40,390 nt of DNA from positions 1 through 40,390 of the forward strand of contig CAMQTD010000005.1 of NCBI GenBank assembly GCA_947036995.1, in the 5' to 3' direction. The notes under the pieces were generated by a model. The model had not been told where the DNA came from. It made no database searches and was given only the letters and a program-made list of their open reading frames with translations. Source of the stretch: an uncultured Parabacteroides sp. Lineage in GTDB: Bacteria; Bacteroidota; Bacteroidia; Bacteroidales; Tannerellaceae. Shown here piece by piece: positions 28,526 through 39,187 of the stretch. Every line of letters begins with the position of its first letter. Position 1 is the first letter of the stretch. The position numbers and the translations under genes were made by a program.

Positions 28526-29053
28526 TTATTCTGTGATATCGCTTTCTGTTTCTGTATAGGCAGGTTGCGTAGGCTCACTATTTAACTCACTATGTATATC
28601 AATCGGTATTTGACGCTTGAATGCTTCTTTGAATGAAATGAGTGATTCCGTTCGAGCTAATCCAAGTGGCTGCAATTGATTGTGTATAATATTCAGTAAA
28701 TGCTGATTGTCTCGGGCATATATTTTAATGAAAAGATCGTATTGCCCTGTTGTATAGTGGCACTCTACTACCTCTGGTATATTGTGTAAAGCCTCAATAA
28801 CAACTGGGAATTGCCCAGGTGATTTAAGGAATAGTCCCATGTATGCACATGTCTCAAAGCCTACTTTTTTATTATCTACAATATATTCTGAGCCTTTTAT
28901 TACACCTATCTTTGTTAGTTTTTGAATGCGTTGATGAATTGCAGCGCCAGATACATCACAAGCGCGAGCAACTTCAAGAAATGGAATGCGTGCATTGCCT
29001 ATGATTAACTTTAGAATCTTCTCATCTAATTCATCCAGTTGTTGTTGTGCCAT
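28526..29053 (-). CDS. Lrp/AsnC-family transcriptional regulator
   Basis: LDELDEKILKLIIGNARIPFLEVARACDVSGAAIHQRIQKLTKIGVIKGSEYIVD plus RAM domain. Confidence 0.93.
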   Translation of the reverse strand: MAQQQLDELDEKILKLIIGNARIPFLEVARACDVSGAAIHQRIQKLTKIGVIKGSEYIVDNKKVGFETCAYMGLFLKSPGQFPVVIEALHNIPEVVECHYTTGQYDLFIKIYARDNQHLLNIIHNQLQPLGLARTESLISFKEAFKRQIPIDIHSELNSEPTQPAYTETESDITE

Positions 29054-29194
29054 AAATTCCTATATTTGTATTTAATATTTATATTTGCAAAATCAATTAC
29101 AAAGGTAATGAATATCACCTTATACTGAATCGCTTTTATTGATATTTAATAACGAAAGCTTATGTTTTGATAATAAACTAATGTAAATAAATAT

Positions 29195-29752
29195 ATGAAA
29201 ACAACAAATCAACTATTTTTGATTAAAAGAGAGGATATAAGTGATCCAGTATTATCACAAGTTGAACAAACATATATCGAGGCTTTTCCTTTAAACGAAC
29301 GTCGAGATTTTGAATTAACGAAACTTCTGATTGCAAATAATCCAGCTTTTAATCTTTACACATTTACACAAGACGGTGTATATGTAGGATTTATTACGAC
29401 GTGGCAGTTTGCTGAATTCTTATATGTAGAGCATTTTGCGATTGATAATGCTAGGCGTAGTGGGGGGATAGGATCTAAAGCGTTAACGCTACTAATTGAG
29501 GAGACTGCCCTTCCTATTTTGCTTGAGGTAGAATTGCCACTAGATGAGATGGCAAAACGCAGGATTCAGTTCTATGAGCGATTGGAATTTAAATTTCATA
29601 ACTATCCTTACCAACAGCCTCCTTATAGCGAAGGGCAAGAGTGGGTAGAGTTACGGTTTATGACACTTAATAAACAAAATATAGCCCTTGATTTTGATGT
29701 GGCTAAGGCTTGTTTATATCGTTCTGTTTATCGAGTATCAGAAGATGTGTAA
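29195..29752 (+). CDS. GNAT-family N-acetyltransferase
   Basis: IEAFPLNERRDFE..., FLYVEHFAIDNARRSGGIGSKALTLLIEE acetyl-CoA-binding-like region. Confidence 0.85.
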   Translation: MKTTNQLFLIKREDISDPVLSQVEQTYIEAFPLNERRDFELTKLLIANNPAFNLYTFTQDGVYVGFITTWQFAEFLYVEHFAIDNARRSGGIGSKALTLLIEETALPILLEVELPLDEMAKRRIQFYERLEFKFHNYPYQQPPYSEGQEWVELRFMTLNKQNIALDFDVAKACLYRSVYRVSEDV

Positions 29753-29756
29753 GCAT

Positions 29757-29791
29757 AAAAAAAGGGATAACAATTTGTTATCCCTTTTTTA
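29757..29791. terminator. Bidirectional terminator between the GNAT gene and exbD
   Basis: AAAAAAGGGATAACA - ATT - TGTTATCCCTTTTTT. Confidence 0.85.
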
Positions 29792-29809
29792 TTTATATCA
29801 AAATTAAAT

Positions 29810-30277
29810 TTAGTCCACTTTAAGTGATGCTGAATAATTAATTTTAAGTGCATATGCTTCACGAAGTGCTTGCTTGATGTCTGATACGATACCCATCTTT
29901 GTTTCTGCATCTCCTTTAATAGAAACAGTCATAAATGGAGCTTCGTCTTCTTTCATACTAGACTTCTCTTGAGCGATATAATCTTGAATTTCGTCAATAT
30001 CTGCGATCGCATCATTTAACTGAATACGAGTTTCAGATCCCATTGTTGCTTGAAGTTCAGCCGTAGGCTCTCCAACATAAACAAAAGTTACTAACGATTT
30101 CTTCTCTAACTTCTGAATTTCAGTAGCCTGAGGTGTCTTGAATTTTACTTTCAACGTTACTTCACGCATCGATGTTACCATCATGATAAAGAACAAGAAC
30201 GCAAATACTAAGTCAGGTAGTGATGAAGTATTCAATTCTGGCATCTCGCGACCGCCGGCGTTACTAAATTTTCCCAT
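29810..30277 (-). CDS. exbD: ExbD/TolR-family biopolymer transporter (second copy)
   Basis: MPELNTSSLPDLVFAFLFFIMMVTSMREVTLKVKFKTPQA; TM segment followed by periplasmic domain. Confidence 0.9.
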   Translation of the reverse strand: MGKFSNAGGREMPELNTSSLPDLVFAFLFFIMMVTSMREVTLKVKFKTPQATEIQKLEKKSLVTFVYVGEPTAELQATMGSETRIQLNDAIADIDEIQDYIAQEKSSMKEDEAPFMTVSIKGDAETKMGIVSDIKQALREAYALKINYSASLKVD

Positions 30278-30861
30278 TACTTAATCTCTCCATAATTTTT
30301 AGGCTCTGCTTCAGATATCTTTTGAGGATATACTTTAGCTACAGCTTTTTGTTGTTCTGTCTCTAACTCTTCGAATGGCTTACCAAATTTCTTTCTAGCT
30401 AGTTCATTTCTCAATTCGTTGTAAGCTTTTGCAAGCTCATTCTGTACTGAGATATAATCTTGATAACTAGTCATTCGGTGATTCATTAGTGAGATAACAT
30501 GATTCTTAGTTATCATAACTTTGCCGAACAATGGAACTTCTTCTTCAAGCTTTTCAGGCATGTCTTCAGCGTTATTCGCATTCTCAACATATTCCTTCAC
30601 CTTATCTTTTAATTGCTTGATGTCTAAAGGTTTATTTTCAAATAAAATCGATCCTTCACTATCGATTAGTACTTTGATTAAATTTCTTTCTTTAACATCA
30701 ATCTCTTCCTTTTGGTCTTTAGGCACAGGAGGTGGAAGGCGTCTAGCCAAACCACGGTCTGTATCCATCGAAGTAGTAATAAGGAAGAAGATAAGCAACA
30801 TAAAAGCGATGTCGGCAGACGATGTGCCATTAATTCCTGGCGTTTTTCTGGTTTTTGACAT
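30277..30861 (-). CDS. exbD: ExbD/TolR-family biopolymer transporter (first copy)
   Basis: TPGINGTSSADIAFMLLIFFLITTSMDTDRGLARRLPPP. Confidence 0.92.
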   Translation of the reverse strand: MSKTRKTPGINGTSSADIAFMLLIFFLITTSMDTDRGLARRLPPPVPKDQKEEIDVKERNLIKVLIDSEGSILFENKPLDIKQLKDKVKEYVENANNAEDMPEKLEEEVPLFGKVMITKNHVISLMNHRMTSYQDYISVQNELAKAYNELRNELARKKFGKPFEELETEQQKAVAKVYPQKISEAEPKNYGEIK

Positions 30862-30895
30862 TTTTACTTTGTTGTTTTATCTATTCTTATTAATA

Positions 30896-31366
30896 CTATT
30901 TGTTAAGTATCTTTTTGATACCACCTAAAATTACTACAAGAATGATTAAAGACATCAAGATGTATGAAGTATAAATCCACATATCTGTAAGTTTTAACCA
31001 AGACTCAACGTTGTGCTCACCTTCATAACCTAGAATAGTAAGCGGAGTACCGCCACCCATTGAATAGGTAATAAAGAATGTTCCTGCAAAAACGACAAGT
31101 ACCACAAGTGAACTAATCGCAGATTTAGGCGAATCTTTTAATTGCATAACAAACTGAGAAATAGCAAATAGAACTGTTGCTCCAAGTGTTACACCAAATA
31201 GAGCCGAAACCCAATTTAAAAGTAATCCAGTATATACAGGCTCTGCCATCTCCTCTCCAGGATTAACAATCCCTCCAGTATAGTAAATCCCTAAAACTAT
31301 CGCAGACACAGCCATGATAATTATTAAAGACCAACTTGATATTTTTCTTATTTTACTAACAGCCAT
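30896..31366 (-). CDS. Conserved multi-TM membrane protein in the exb operon
   Basis: Four hydrophobic segments; between exbB and exbD; no family motif recognised. Confidence 0.7.
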   Translation of the reverse strand: MAVSKIRKISSWSLIIIMAVSAIVLGIYYTGGIVNPGEEMAEPVYTGLLLNWVSALFGVTLGATVLFAISQFVMQLKDSPKSAISSLVVLVVFAGTFFITYSMGGGTPLTILGYEGEHNVESWLKLTDMWIYTSYILMSLIILVVILGGIKKILNK

Positions 31367-31374
31367 GGTCTTAA

Positions 31375-32091
31375 TTATTTTTTAAATTTAAGATTGTATT
31401 TAATAGCCATGTCTACTAAAGAGATAGATGCATCTTCCATTGTGTTGATGATAGCCTCTAATTTACTCAATAAGTAGTTATAGAATAATTGAAGGATCAA
31501 AGCAACAACAAGACCACCTACTGTAGTAATCAAGGCAACTTTCATACCACCTGCTACAACTGTTGGGCTAATATCACCTACTTGTTGGATCTTGTCAAAC
31601 GCCATAATCATACCGATTACAGTTCCCAAGAAACCTAAAGATGGAGCCATTGCGATAAATAATGTGATCCAAGACATGTTTTTCTCTAATAAACCACCTT
31701 GTACACCACCGTAAGCTACGATTGATTTCTCTACTACGTCAACACCTTGGTCAAGTCTCATTAAACCTTGGTAAGCGATAGAAGCGATAGGACCGCGTGT
31801 GTCACGTGCAATAGTTTTAGCACCTTCAACATCTCCTTTATCAAGAGCTTCTTCAATACCTTTAAGTAACTTGTTTGTGTTAGTCTCAGCTAAGTTAAGA
31901 TAGATGATTCTTTCAAGGCAGAAGGCCAAACCGAAAATTAAAGAAAGAGCAACAAGACTCATAAAGTCAGCACCACCCTCGATAAACTTAGTTTTCAATT
32001 CTTGGTGCATACCACCTTCTACAGCTTGCGCAAATGCAGCATTAGAAATACCTAGAGTAAAAACTCCCATAATTGCAAATACCTTTTTCAT
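31375..32091 (-). CDS. exbB: MotA/TolQ/ExbB-family proton channel
   Basis: SLIFGLAFCLERIIYLNLA; IAMAPSLGFLGTVIGMIMAFDKIQQVGDISPTVVAGGMKVALITTVGGLVVALI. Confidence 0.94.
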   Translation of the reverse strand: MKKVFAIMGVFTLGISNAAFAQAVEGGMHQELKTKFIEGGADFMSLVALSLIFGLAFCLERIIYLNLAETNTNKLLKGIEEALDKGDVEGAKTIARDTRGPIASIAYQGLMRLDQGVDVVEKSIVAYGGVQGGLLEKNMSWITLFIAMAPSLGFLGTVIGMIMAFDKIQQVGDISPTVVAGGMKVALITTVGGLVVALILQLFYNYLLSKLEAIINTMEDASISLVDMAIKYNLKFKK

Positions 32092-32180
32092 TGTGTGTTC
32101 AATTTTTTAAGATTAATAATTCTTTTATTTGTTTTTATTTTTAGTTAATTAAATCACTCACTTTATTCGCTACTTAAGCG

Positions 32181-32268
32181 CGGAGAGAGCGGGATTCGAA
32201 CCCGCGATACACTTTTGGCGCATACACGCTTTCCAGGCGTGCCTCTTCAACCACTCGAGCACCTCTCC
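32181..32268 (-). tRNA. tRNA-Ser (anticodon GGA)
   Basis: Minus strand GGAGAGGTGCTCGAGTGGTTGAAGAGGCACGCCTGGAAAGCGTGTATGCGCCAAAAGTGTATCGCGGGTTCGAATCCCGCTCTCTCCG: class II long variable arm, anticodon loop CTGGAAA, T-loop TTCGAAT. CCA not encoded. Confidence 0.96.
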
Positions 32269-32422
32269 AGAATCAGCAGATCCACTATTTTATACTTAAT
32301 TTAGGTGCTAAATGTAAAATAATAATATATGCTTTTCTTTTCAGTCCACAAATCTAAACGTTTTGATTGATATATCAATAATATCAATCAAATTTATTTC
32401 ATTTTAGCGCAAAATAATAGGT

Positions 32423-33220
32423 TTAAATTAATTTATTACCGTTTAAAAAGAGACTTACAGCATTTTTACGTGTTATTTCTACTACTTTTTCAACAGAGAG
32501 ACTGTATATGGATGCAATTGCTTCCGCTGTTTTCCATATATAGTGAGGTTCGTTGCGTTTGCCTCTAAATGGTACGGGTGCGAGGTATGGGGCATCTGTT
32601 TCTAATACGATACGTTTAATGTCAAATGAAGGTAAAATTTCTTTTAGGTTCGAATTTTTAAACGTTACAACACCATTTATTCCAATACTGAAGTTCTCAA
32701 GTAATTTAATTTCATCTAAGTCATCCTGCGTTCCAGTAAAGCTATGAAATACGCCACGTAACCGATCAGCCCCTACTTTATGGATGCTTTCCATTATGTA
32801 GGCATGTGCCTCACGACTATGGATTACAACAGGCAGATCAAGGTCGATACTCCACTGCAACTGTTTTTCAAAAACTTCAATCTGTTCGGCTAGGTATGTT
32901 TTATCCCAGTAGAGGTCTATCCCAATCTCTCCGATTGCACAATAACTTCGTTTGCCGAGGTTTGATTCAATTATGTCAAGTGCCTTATTGTATGCTTTAT
33001 CCACGCTGGTAGGGTGTAAGCCCATCATAGGCTTGGTAAAGTCAGGGTGCTTGTCGCAGAGGCGGTGCATCTGCTCTATGCTTTCTAAATCTACATTAGG
33101 GAGTAGGAGTAATTCGATGCCCGAATCTTTTGCTTGTCGAATAATCTCTTCTCTGTCTTTGTCAAAAGCTTCAAGATAGAGGTGATTGTGTGTGTCAATG
33201 AGGTGCCTTGTTTGTTCCAT
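32423..33220 (-). CDS. tatD: TatD-family metal-dependent hydrolase
   Basis: LIDTHNHLYLEAFDKDREEI; MGLHPTSV; CAIGEIGIDLYWD; PVVIHSREAH; VFHSFTG; LETDAPYLAP. Confidence 0.94.
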   Translation of the reverse strand: MEQTRHLIDTHNHLYLEAFDKDREEIIRQAKDSGIELLLLPNVDLESIEQMHRLCDKHPDFTKPMMGLHPTSVDKAYNKALDIIESNLGKRSYCAIGEIGIDLYWDKTYLAEQIEVFEKQLQWSIDLDLPVVIHSREAHAYIMESIHKVGADRLRGVFHSFTGTQDDLDEIKLLENFSIGINGVVTFKNSNLKEILPSFDIKRIVLETDAPYLAPVPFRGKRNEPHYIWKTAEAIASIYSLSVEKVVEITRKNAVSLFLNGNKLI

Positions 33221-33232
33221 TTTATATACTGC

Positions 33233-34207
33233 TTAAACAGTTCTATTCATTAATTGAGCCGTTACAGCTTTTAATTCTGTTAGACGTTCAGCCTCAATAG
33301 AAAGGTTTGCAAGGTTTCGCATGGCAAGCTCATAATACTGATTCATGCGATCAATTGTTAGTTCTTTAACTCGAAGCGTGTTGTAGCTTGCTGTAAAGAA
33401 TGCAATTTTCTCGGCAGGATCATATGTTTCACATTGCATCCATGTCTCTAGTGCTTGCTTTTCTGTCGCTGATGCGGTGTCGAGTGCATGTATTAACAAG
33501 AATGTTTTTTTGTTACACAGAATATCTCCACCGATGTTCTTTCCAAAAGTTTCAGGATCTCCATAAACATCTAACAGGTCATCTTGTAGCTGAAAGGCTA
33601 ATCCGATATTGATTCCGAACTCATATAGGTTGTTTGCATCTTCGGTTGTAGCACCTCCAATTAAGGCTCCTGCTTTTAAGCAAGCTGCTAGGAGTACGGC
33701 TGTTTTAAGGCGAATCATTTCGAGGTATTCTTCTTCTGTTACATCGTTGCGACTTTCAAATTCCATATCATACTGCTGACCGCCACAAACCTCTAAAGCT
33801 GTTTGTGTGAATAGGTCTAGGATCTCTTTGAGTTTCTCTGGTTGGGTTTGAGCTATTAGCTGATACGAGTATATCATCATCGCATCCCCAGACAAGATTG
33901 CAGTGTTATCATTCCAGACTTTGTGTACGGTAGGGCGCTTGCGTCTCATGTCCGCTTTATCCATTACGTCGTCGTGTAGCAAGGTGAAGTTATGAAATAC
34001 TTCAAATCCAAGGGCTGTAGGTATAGCTTGATCTACCGTTTCGCTGTATATATTGCAAGCTATTAATGTTAATGCAGGTCTGATGCGTTTGCCTCCCAAC
34101 GAAAGGATATATTCGATGGGGGTGTATAAACTCTGCGGAGGGCAGGTGAACTGTAACGTATTTACTTCTGATTCAATACGTGAGAGTAAGGTTGTAAATG
34201 TGTACAT
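33233..34207 (-). CDS. Polyprenyl synthetase (trans-isoprenyl diphosphate synthase)
   Basis: LLHDDVMDKADMRR (first Asp-rich motif), FQLQDDLLDVYGD (second), GGKRIRPAL. Start set to MYTF at 34207; the ORF track extends to 34234. Confidence 0.94.
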   Translation of the reverse strand: MYTFTTLLSRIESEVNTLQFTCPPQSLYTPIEYILSLGGKRIRPALTLIACNIYSETVDQAIPTALGFEVFHNFTLLHDDVMDKADMRRKRPTVHKVWNDNTAILSGDAMMIYSYQLIAQTQPEKLKEILDLFTQTALEVCGGQQYDMEFESRNDVTEEEYLEMIRLKTAVLLAACLKAGALIGGATTEDANNLYEFGINIGLAFQLQDDLLDVYGDPETFGKNIGGDILCNKKTFLLIHALDTASATEKQALETWMQCETYDPAEKIAFFTASYNTLRVKELTIDRMNQYYELAMRNLANLSIEAERLTELKAVTAQLMNRTV

Positions 34208-34234
34208 GTTGGAAATTCTTAAGTATATATACAA

Positions 34235-34272
34235 AAAAAAGAAGACTGCATTAAACTACAGTCTTCTTTTTT
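34235..34272 (-). terminator. Rho-independent terminator downstream of tonB
   Basis: AAAAAAGAAGACTG - loop - CAGTCTTCTTTTTT. Confidence 0.8.
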
Positions 34273-34298
34273 ATATTTTCAATTTAAAACAAGTAATT

Positions 34299-34988
34299 CT
34301 AGTTTCGTATTCTAAACAATACTGGAAGTGTGAATTTTGTGCGAACAGGTTTTCCACCTTGCTCTCCTGGTGTCCAACGTGGCATCTTTTTGATTACACG
34401 AACGGCTTCTTTGTCTAATGAAGAGTCAACACCACGTAGTACAACTACATCTACAATTTGACCATCTTTATTAACAACGAACTGACAAACTACACGACCT
34501 TGAATACCGTTTTCTGTTGCAATAACAGGATATTTAATATTATTGCTTAAGAACTTATTCATTTTAGAGTTTCCACCAGGGAATGAAGGCATCTTTTCTA
34601 CGATCACGAAGATTTGGTTTGGATCTTCCTCTTCCTCTTCTACAACAGGAGGAGTGAATACTTGAACCTGAGCTTCCGCTTGATCATCTTCAGAAGAAAG
34701 GATTTCTGCCTCTTCTACTTCAACGTCATCTTCTACCTCGTTTAAAATTTCAATAACTGGAGCTTTCGGAGGTTCAATAACGGGTGGAGGTGTCTCCTCT
34801 GCTCTCGTAATATCGATTTCCTCTTCTTCTATAATTTCTCCTATGCTTGCTGATTCAGCAACTTTAATGTCTTGAGATCCCCATTCAAAAGCTACAAAAA
34901 TGACTGCTAAAGCAATAACATATCCCATAAGGAGTGATATTTGCTTTTTGCCTTCTAAGTCTGCCTTGGGTGATTTTTTGATTTCCAT
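34299..34988 (-). CDS. tonB: TonB-family energy transducer
   Basis: Single N-terminal TM, Pro/Glu-rich spacer (EETPPPVIEPPKAPVIEI), C-terminal TonB domain (YPVIATENGIQGRVVCQFVVNKDGQIVDVVVLRG...MPRWTPGEQGGKPVRTKFTLPVLF). Confidence 0.94.
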   Translation of the reverse strand: MEIKKSPKADLEGKKQISLLMGYVIALAVIFVAFEWGSQDIKVAESASIGEIIEEEEIDITRAEETPPPVIEPPKAPVIEILNEVEDDVEVEEAEILSSEDDQAEAQVQVFTPPVVEEEEEDPNQIFVIVEKMPSFPGGNSKMNKFLSNNIKYPVIATENGIQGRVVCQFVVNKDGQIVDVVVLRGVDSSLDKEAVRVIKKMPRWTPGEQGGKPVRTKFTLPVLFRIRN

Positions 34989-35294
34989 ACGTTTATAATG
35001 TTTTATGTGTTTTCCAATGCGACAAAAATACTAATTATTTTATATTATTATTCACAAAGACGAAAATACTTTTTAATTATATGTGTTTTTAGGCTCATTT
35101 AATTGTTGTATCCCCTCTTTTAGGTTTATTGAACTAGGTGCTTAAAGCACTCAATCCGATTAACGCTGTAAAGTAAAAACATTTTTTCCAAATAATAATG
35201 TATCTTTGAGCGTTTTTTATCGAATTAGTAGAAATAAATTTTTTAGGAGGCCTTTTTGTCTCTTAAAACATACTTTTAGCTTATATTAGATGAT

Positions 35295-35993
35295 ATGAAA
35301 AAGATAATTATTGCTGTAGATGGTTTTTCTTCGTGTGGTAAAAGTACGATGGCAAAAGATTTGGCGCGTGAGATTGGATATGCATATATTGATAGTGGTG
35401 CTATGTACCGTGCCGTAACATTGTATTGTATGCAAAATCGTTTTTTTGAAGGTGATGTAATTAATATTGCACAACTCGAAGCGTCAATCAATAAAATTCA
35501 AATCACATTTATTCCCAATGCCGAAACGAATAATTCAGAAACCTATCTGAATGGCGTGAACGTAGAGCGCGAAATTCGTACGATGGAGGTTGCTAATAAA
35601 GTGAGTTTAGTGAGTGCAATACCTATTGTACGCCATGCACTCGTAGCAAATCAACAAGCGATGGGCGCTCAAAAGGGGATTGTAATGGATGGTCGTGATA
35701 TTGGTACGGCGGTATTTCCTACGGCGGAACTTAAAATATTTGTCACTGCCTCTGCTCAAGTACGTGCCGAACGTCGTGTTGCAGAATTAGTGGCTAAGGG
35801 TGATCCTGTTTCTTTTGAAGCGGTTTTAGAAAACGTCAAATCACGTGATCATATGGATACTACACGTACCGAGAGTCCTTTACGTAAAGCTGATGATGCG
35901 CTTGAGTTAGATAATTCAAATTTAACCATTGCTGAGCAGAAGGCTTGGTTGTTGGCTCAATATCATCGTGTTATTTCAAACCTACCATCATGA
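35295..35993 (+). CDS. cmk: Cytidylate kinase
   Basis: [76 protein letters not shown]. Confidence 0.96.
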   Translation: MKKIIIAVDGFSSCGKSTMAKDLAREIGYAYIDSGAMYRAVTLYCMQNRFFEGDVINIAQLEASINKIQITFIPNAETNNSETYLNGVNVEREIRTMEVANKVSLVSAIPIVRHALVANQQAMGAQKGIVMDGRDIGTAVFPTAELKIFVTASAQVRAERRVAELVAKGDPVSFEAVLENVKSRDHMDTTRTESPLRKADDALELDNSNLTIAEQKAWLLAQYHRVISNLPS

Positions 35994-36865
35994 TTGAAGT
36001 AGAGATTGATGCACAATCAGGTTTTTGCTTTGGAGTGGTAACGGCTATTGCACGTGCCGAAGAGGCATTAGGGCAAGGGGATACACTTTATTGCTTGGGC
36101 GACATCGTGCACAATGGACTTGAAGTTGAGCGTTTGGCTACACTTGGACTTCGTTGCATCGACCATGAGCAATTCAATGCTTTGCGTGGTGCTAAAGTAA
36201 TGCTTCGAGCGCATGGCGAACCTCCTTTGACGTATCAGTTGGCTGCAGATAATCAAGTTACACTTATTGATGCTACCTGTCCTGTGGTGTTGCGGTTGCA
36301 GCAGAAGATAAAAGAGTGCTATTTGACAACACGCCATAACCGTACGCAAGTGGTTATTTACGGAAAGAATGGGCATGCCGAGGTGAATGGTTTGGTAGGA
36401 CAAACTAACAACGAAGCCATTGTAATTGAGAAGATGGACGATTTAGATCGCATAGACTTTTCGCTCCCCGTTGCCTTCTTCTCTCAAACAACACAATCAG
36501 TAGATGGATTCAAAGCCATGGTGCATGCTATTCAATTGCGGATGGATTGTCCCGAAGCGTTTATTTATCACGATACCATCTGTCGTCAAGTGGCAAATCG
36601 CTTGCCGCACATTAAGGCTTTTGCACAGAAGCATGATTGGATCTATTTTGTTGCAGGGAAGAAGAGTTCTAACGGACGTGTGCTGTTTGAAGAGTGTTTA
36701 GCTACGAATCCGCATACGCAATTTATCTCTAATACGAATCAAGTTGTAGACAGACTACCCGAAGGCATCCGCAGCGTTGGTGTATGTGGTGCGACCTCTA
36801 CCCCTAAATGGTTGATGGAGGCTGTTGCGCAGAAGATTATTGAATTAAATAAGGCTGAAGTATAG
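35990..36865 (+). CDS. ispH: 4-hydroxy-3-methylbut-2-enyl diphosphate reductase
   Basis: [73 protein letters not shown]. Start at 35990 makes an ATGA overlap with the cmk stop. Confidence 0.95.
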   Translation: MIEVEIDAQSGFCFGVVTAIARAEEALGQGDTLYCLGDIVHNGLEVERLATLGLRCIDHEQFNALRGAKVMLRAHGEPPLTYQLAADNQVTLIDATCPVVLRLQQKIKECYLTTRHNRTQVVIYGKNGHAEVNGLVGQTNNEAIVIEKMDDLDRIDFSLPVAFFSQTTQSVDGFKAMVHAIQLRMDCPEAFIYHDTICRQVANRLPHIKAFAQKHDWIYFVAGKKSSNGRVLFEECLATNPHTQFISNTNQVVDRLPEGIRSVGVCGATSTPKWLMEAVAQKIIELNKAEV

Positions 36866-36885
36866 CTCTTAATTTGGCTTTTCAT

Positions 36886-36935
36886 TATACAACAAACGCC
36901 TCACAGATATATATCAGTGAGGCGTTTGTTGTATA
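36886..36935. terminator. Bidirectional terminator between ispH and pepD
   Basis: TATACAACAAACGCCTCAC - loop - GTGAGGCGTTTGTTGTATA, 19-bp arms. Confidence 0.85.
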
Positions 36936-36949
36936 AATACCCCTCTTGA

Positions 36950-38404
36950 TTACACTTGTGCAAGGATATCAAGCAGTAAATCCCATGTATTGGATACTGA
37001 TTTAATATGTACCGCCTCGTCTGGTGAGTGTGGCGATTTGATTGTTGGTCCGAATGAGATCATATCCATTGTTGGGTATGCGCCTTGGATGATACCACAT
37101 TCTAAGCCTGCGTGCATTACTTTGACTAATGGTTTTACGCCGTACTTCTGCTCGTAGATTTTCTCCATAGATTGAAGGATTGGAGAGTTGATGTTTGGCT
37201 GCCAACCTGGGTAGCTGTTTCCGTACTCTACACGTGCGCCTGCTAGTGAGAATACACTTTCTAGGCTTGAGCAGATAGCAAGTTTGCGGCTTTCTGAAGA
37301 GCTGCGGGTTAGTATTTTTGCATCGATAAGCCCTTCGGTCGATTTTACGATAGCGAGGTTTGATGATGTTTCTACTGTTCCAGGGAAGTCAGAAAGCATG
37401 CTGATTACCCCATTCTGAACACCTTCGATGGCGTTGATTAGGTCATCTTGAATCTCTTCGGGGATTAATGTTGTAGGAAGCTCTATTGTTTCGGCGATGA
37501 AAGAGATTTTGTTCTCAACCGATGCGTACTCTTCGTTGTATAGATCTTGATAATCAGATACCAGTTCCCAAAGCGATTCGGTATTGTCTCCAGGGATGGT
37601 AACAACGGCAAATGCTTCGCGTGGGATTGCGTTGCGGAGTGAGCCACCATCTATAGATGAAAGACGTGCACCGTAATCGCAAACAGCCTCTTTTAAGAAG
37701 CGGAACATCAGTTTGTTTGCATTCGCTCTGCCGAGGTGAATATCTACACCCGAGTGTCCACCTTTCAGTCCTGTAAGACTTAGTTTGATGGCTACATCTC
37801 CTTCGGGGATTGTTGTTTCGTCTTTGTATTGGAACGAGATGTTTAGGTCGGCACCGCCGGCACAACCTACAAATAGTTCGCCCTCTTGCTCAGAGTCGGC
37901 ATTGAGGAGGGTGTTGCCTTTTAAGAAACCTGGTTTAAGGTTTACGGCACCATCCATGCCCACCTCTTCGTCAATGGTGAAGAGCATTTCTAGTGGGCCG
38001 TGTGTTAGGGTTGGGTCGCTTAATACTGCCATCATGTACGCCACGCCGATGCCGTTATCAGCACCGAGTGTAGTGTCACGTGCAGTAACCCATTCGCCAT
38101 CGATATATGTTTCGATCGGATCAGTGGCGAAGTTATGTTGTGTAGATGCGTTCTTTTGCGGAACCATATCGAGGTGCGCTTGCATGATGATGGTTTTACG
38201 ATCTTCGAGACCTTTTGAGGCTGGTTTGCAGATAACGATGTTTCCGATCTCATCTTGTTTGGTCTCAAGCCCGAGCTCTTGACCGAATGTGCGTACAAAA
38301 CGAGTTACGTCCGCCATCTGTCCTGTAGGGCGGGGAATTTGAGTAAGGGCGTAGAAATAGCCCCATACATGTTGCGGTGAAAGATCTTTGATTGCTGTTG
38401 ACAT
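36950..38404 (-). CDS. pepD: Aminoacyl-histidine dipeptidase (M20 family)
   Basis: LSPQHVWGYFYALTQIPRPTGQ; IIMQAHLDMVPQKN; TTLGADNGIGVAYMMA; FTIDEEVGMDGA; GGHSGVDIHLGRANA. Confidence 0.95.
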   Translation of the reverse strand: MSTAIKDLSPQHVWGYFYALTQIPRPTGQMADVTRFVRTFGQELGLETKQDEIGNIVICKPASKGLEDRKTIIMQAHLDMVPQKNASTQHNFATDPIETYIDGEWVTARDTTLGADNGIGVAYMMAVLSDPTLTHGPLEMLFTIDEEVGMDGAVNLKPGFLKGNTLLNADSEQEGELFVGCAGGADLNISFQYKDETTIPEGDVAIKLSLTGLKGGHSGVDIHLGRANANKLMFRFLKEAVCDYGARLSSIDGGSLRNAIPREAFAVVTIPGDNTESLWELVSDYQDLYNEEYASVENKISFIAETIELPTTLIPEEIQDDLINAIEGVQNGVISMLSDFPGTVETSSNLAIVKSTEGLIDAKILTRSSSESRKLAICSSLESVFSLAGARVEYGNSYPGWQPNINSPILQSMEKIYEQKYGVKPLVKVMHAGLECGIIQGAYPTMDMISFGPTIKSPHSPDEAVHIKSVSNTWDLLLDILAQV

Positions 38405-38578
38405 AAGGATTTAATTGTTTAATTATTAAACATTAAAGGATATATTGTCGGTGCATTTCGCACCGACTTTGTGTTACAAATATACAATTTATTCAGTAGA
38501 GTAGGCTCTTTCTGAAGTTTTAATTGCAAAACGTTTCTTTTTTAATGCCGAAAGTTCGGGTACTGATCGCGTGTGCGA

Positions 38579-39178
38579 TTAGAATTCGATCTTCAGTTGC
38601 TTCTCGAGTAGGGCGAACGTCATGCGGTGATAGGGCGTTGTTCCGTGTTGGCGGATGGCTTCGCGGTGCTTGCGCGTGGGATAGCCTTTGTTTTGCTTCC
38701 AAGCGTAGCAGTCGTATTCGGCGTGGAGTGTCTCCATGTAGTCGTCTCGGTAGGTTTTTGCCAGTATCGAGGCGGCAGCGATGGAGAGGTATTTGCCGTC
38801 TCCCTTGATTACGCACGTATGCGGAATGTTGGGGTAGGGGGTGAATCGGTTTCCATCAATCAACAGGTGATTGGGGGCGATTTGCAACTGCTCCACAGCA
38901 CGGTGCATGGCGAGGAATGAGGCGTTGAGGATGTTAATCTCGTCGATCTCCTTGGGCGTAACAATACCTACTGCCCATGCCAGTGCCTCCTTTTCGATCA
39001 GGGGGCGCAGGGCGTAGCGTTGCTTTTCGGTGAGCTTTTTCGAATCGTTGAGTAGCTCATTCTCGAAGTCGGGAGGGAGGATTACGGCGGCGGCAAACAC
39101 GGAGCCTGCAAGGCATCCACGTCCGGCTTCGTCGCATCCAGCTTCGACTTTTGTTGGGTCTAAATAGGGTAGTAACAT
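38579..39178 (-). CDS. rnhB: Ribonuclease HII
   Basis: [54 protein letters not shown]. Confidence 0.95.
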   Translation of the reverse strand: MLLPYLDPTKVEAGCDEAGRGCLAGSVFAAAVILPPDFENELLNDSKKLTEKQRYALRPLIEKEALAWAVGIVTPKEIDEINILNASFLAMHRAVEQLQIAPNHLLIDGNRFTPYPNIPHTCVIKGDGKYLSIAAASILAKTYRDDYMETLHAEYDCYAWKQNKGYPTRKHREAIRQHGTTPYHRMTFALLEKQLKIEF

Positions 39179-39187
39179 ATAGGGGGA

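Noticed and set aside
38447-38467. GTCGGTGC-ATTTC-GCACCGAC hairpin between pepD and rnhB as a special element
   Set aside because: Eight-bp stem without a proper T run; compatible with a weak terminator, and I could not support more.
38524-38920. Overlapping plus-strand ORFs opposite rnhB (94 and 97 aa)
   Set aside because: Antisense to a confidently identified gene in a locally GC-richer stretch; no family resemblance, likely spurious open frames.
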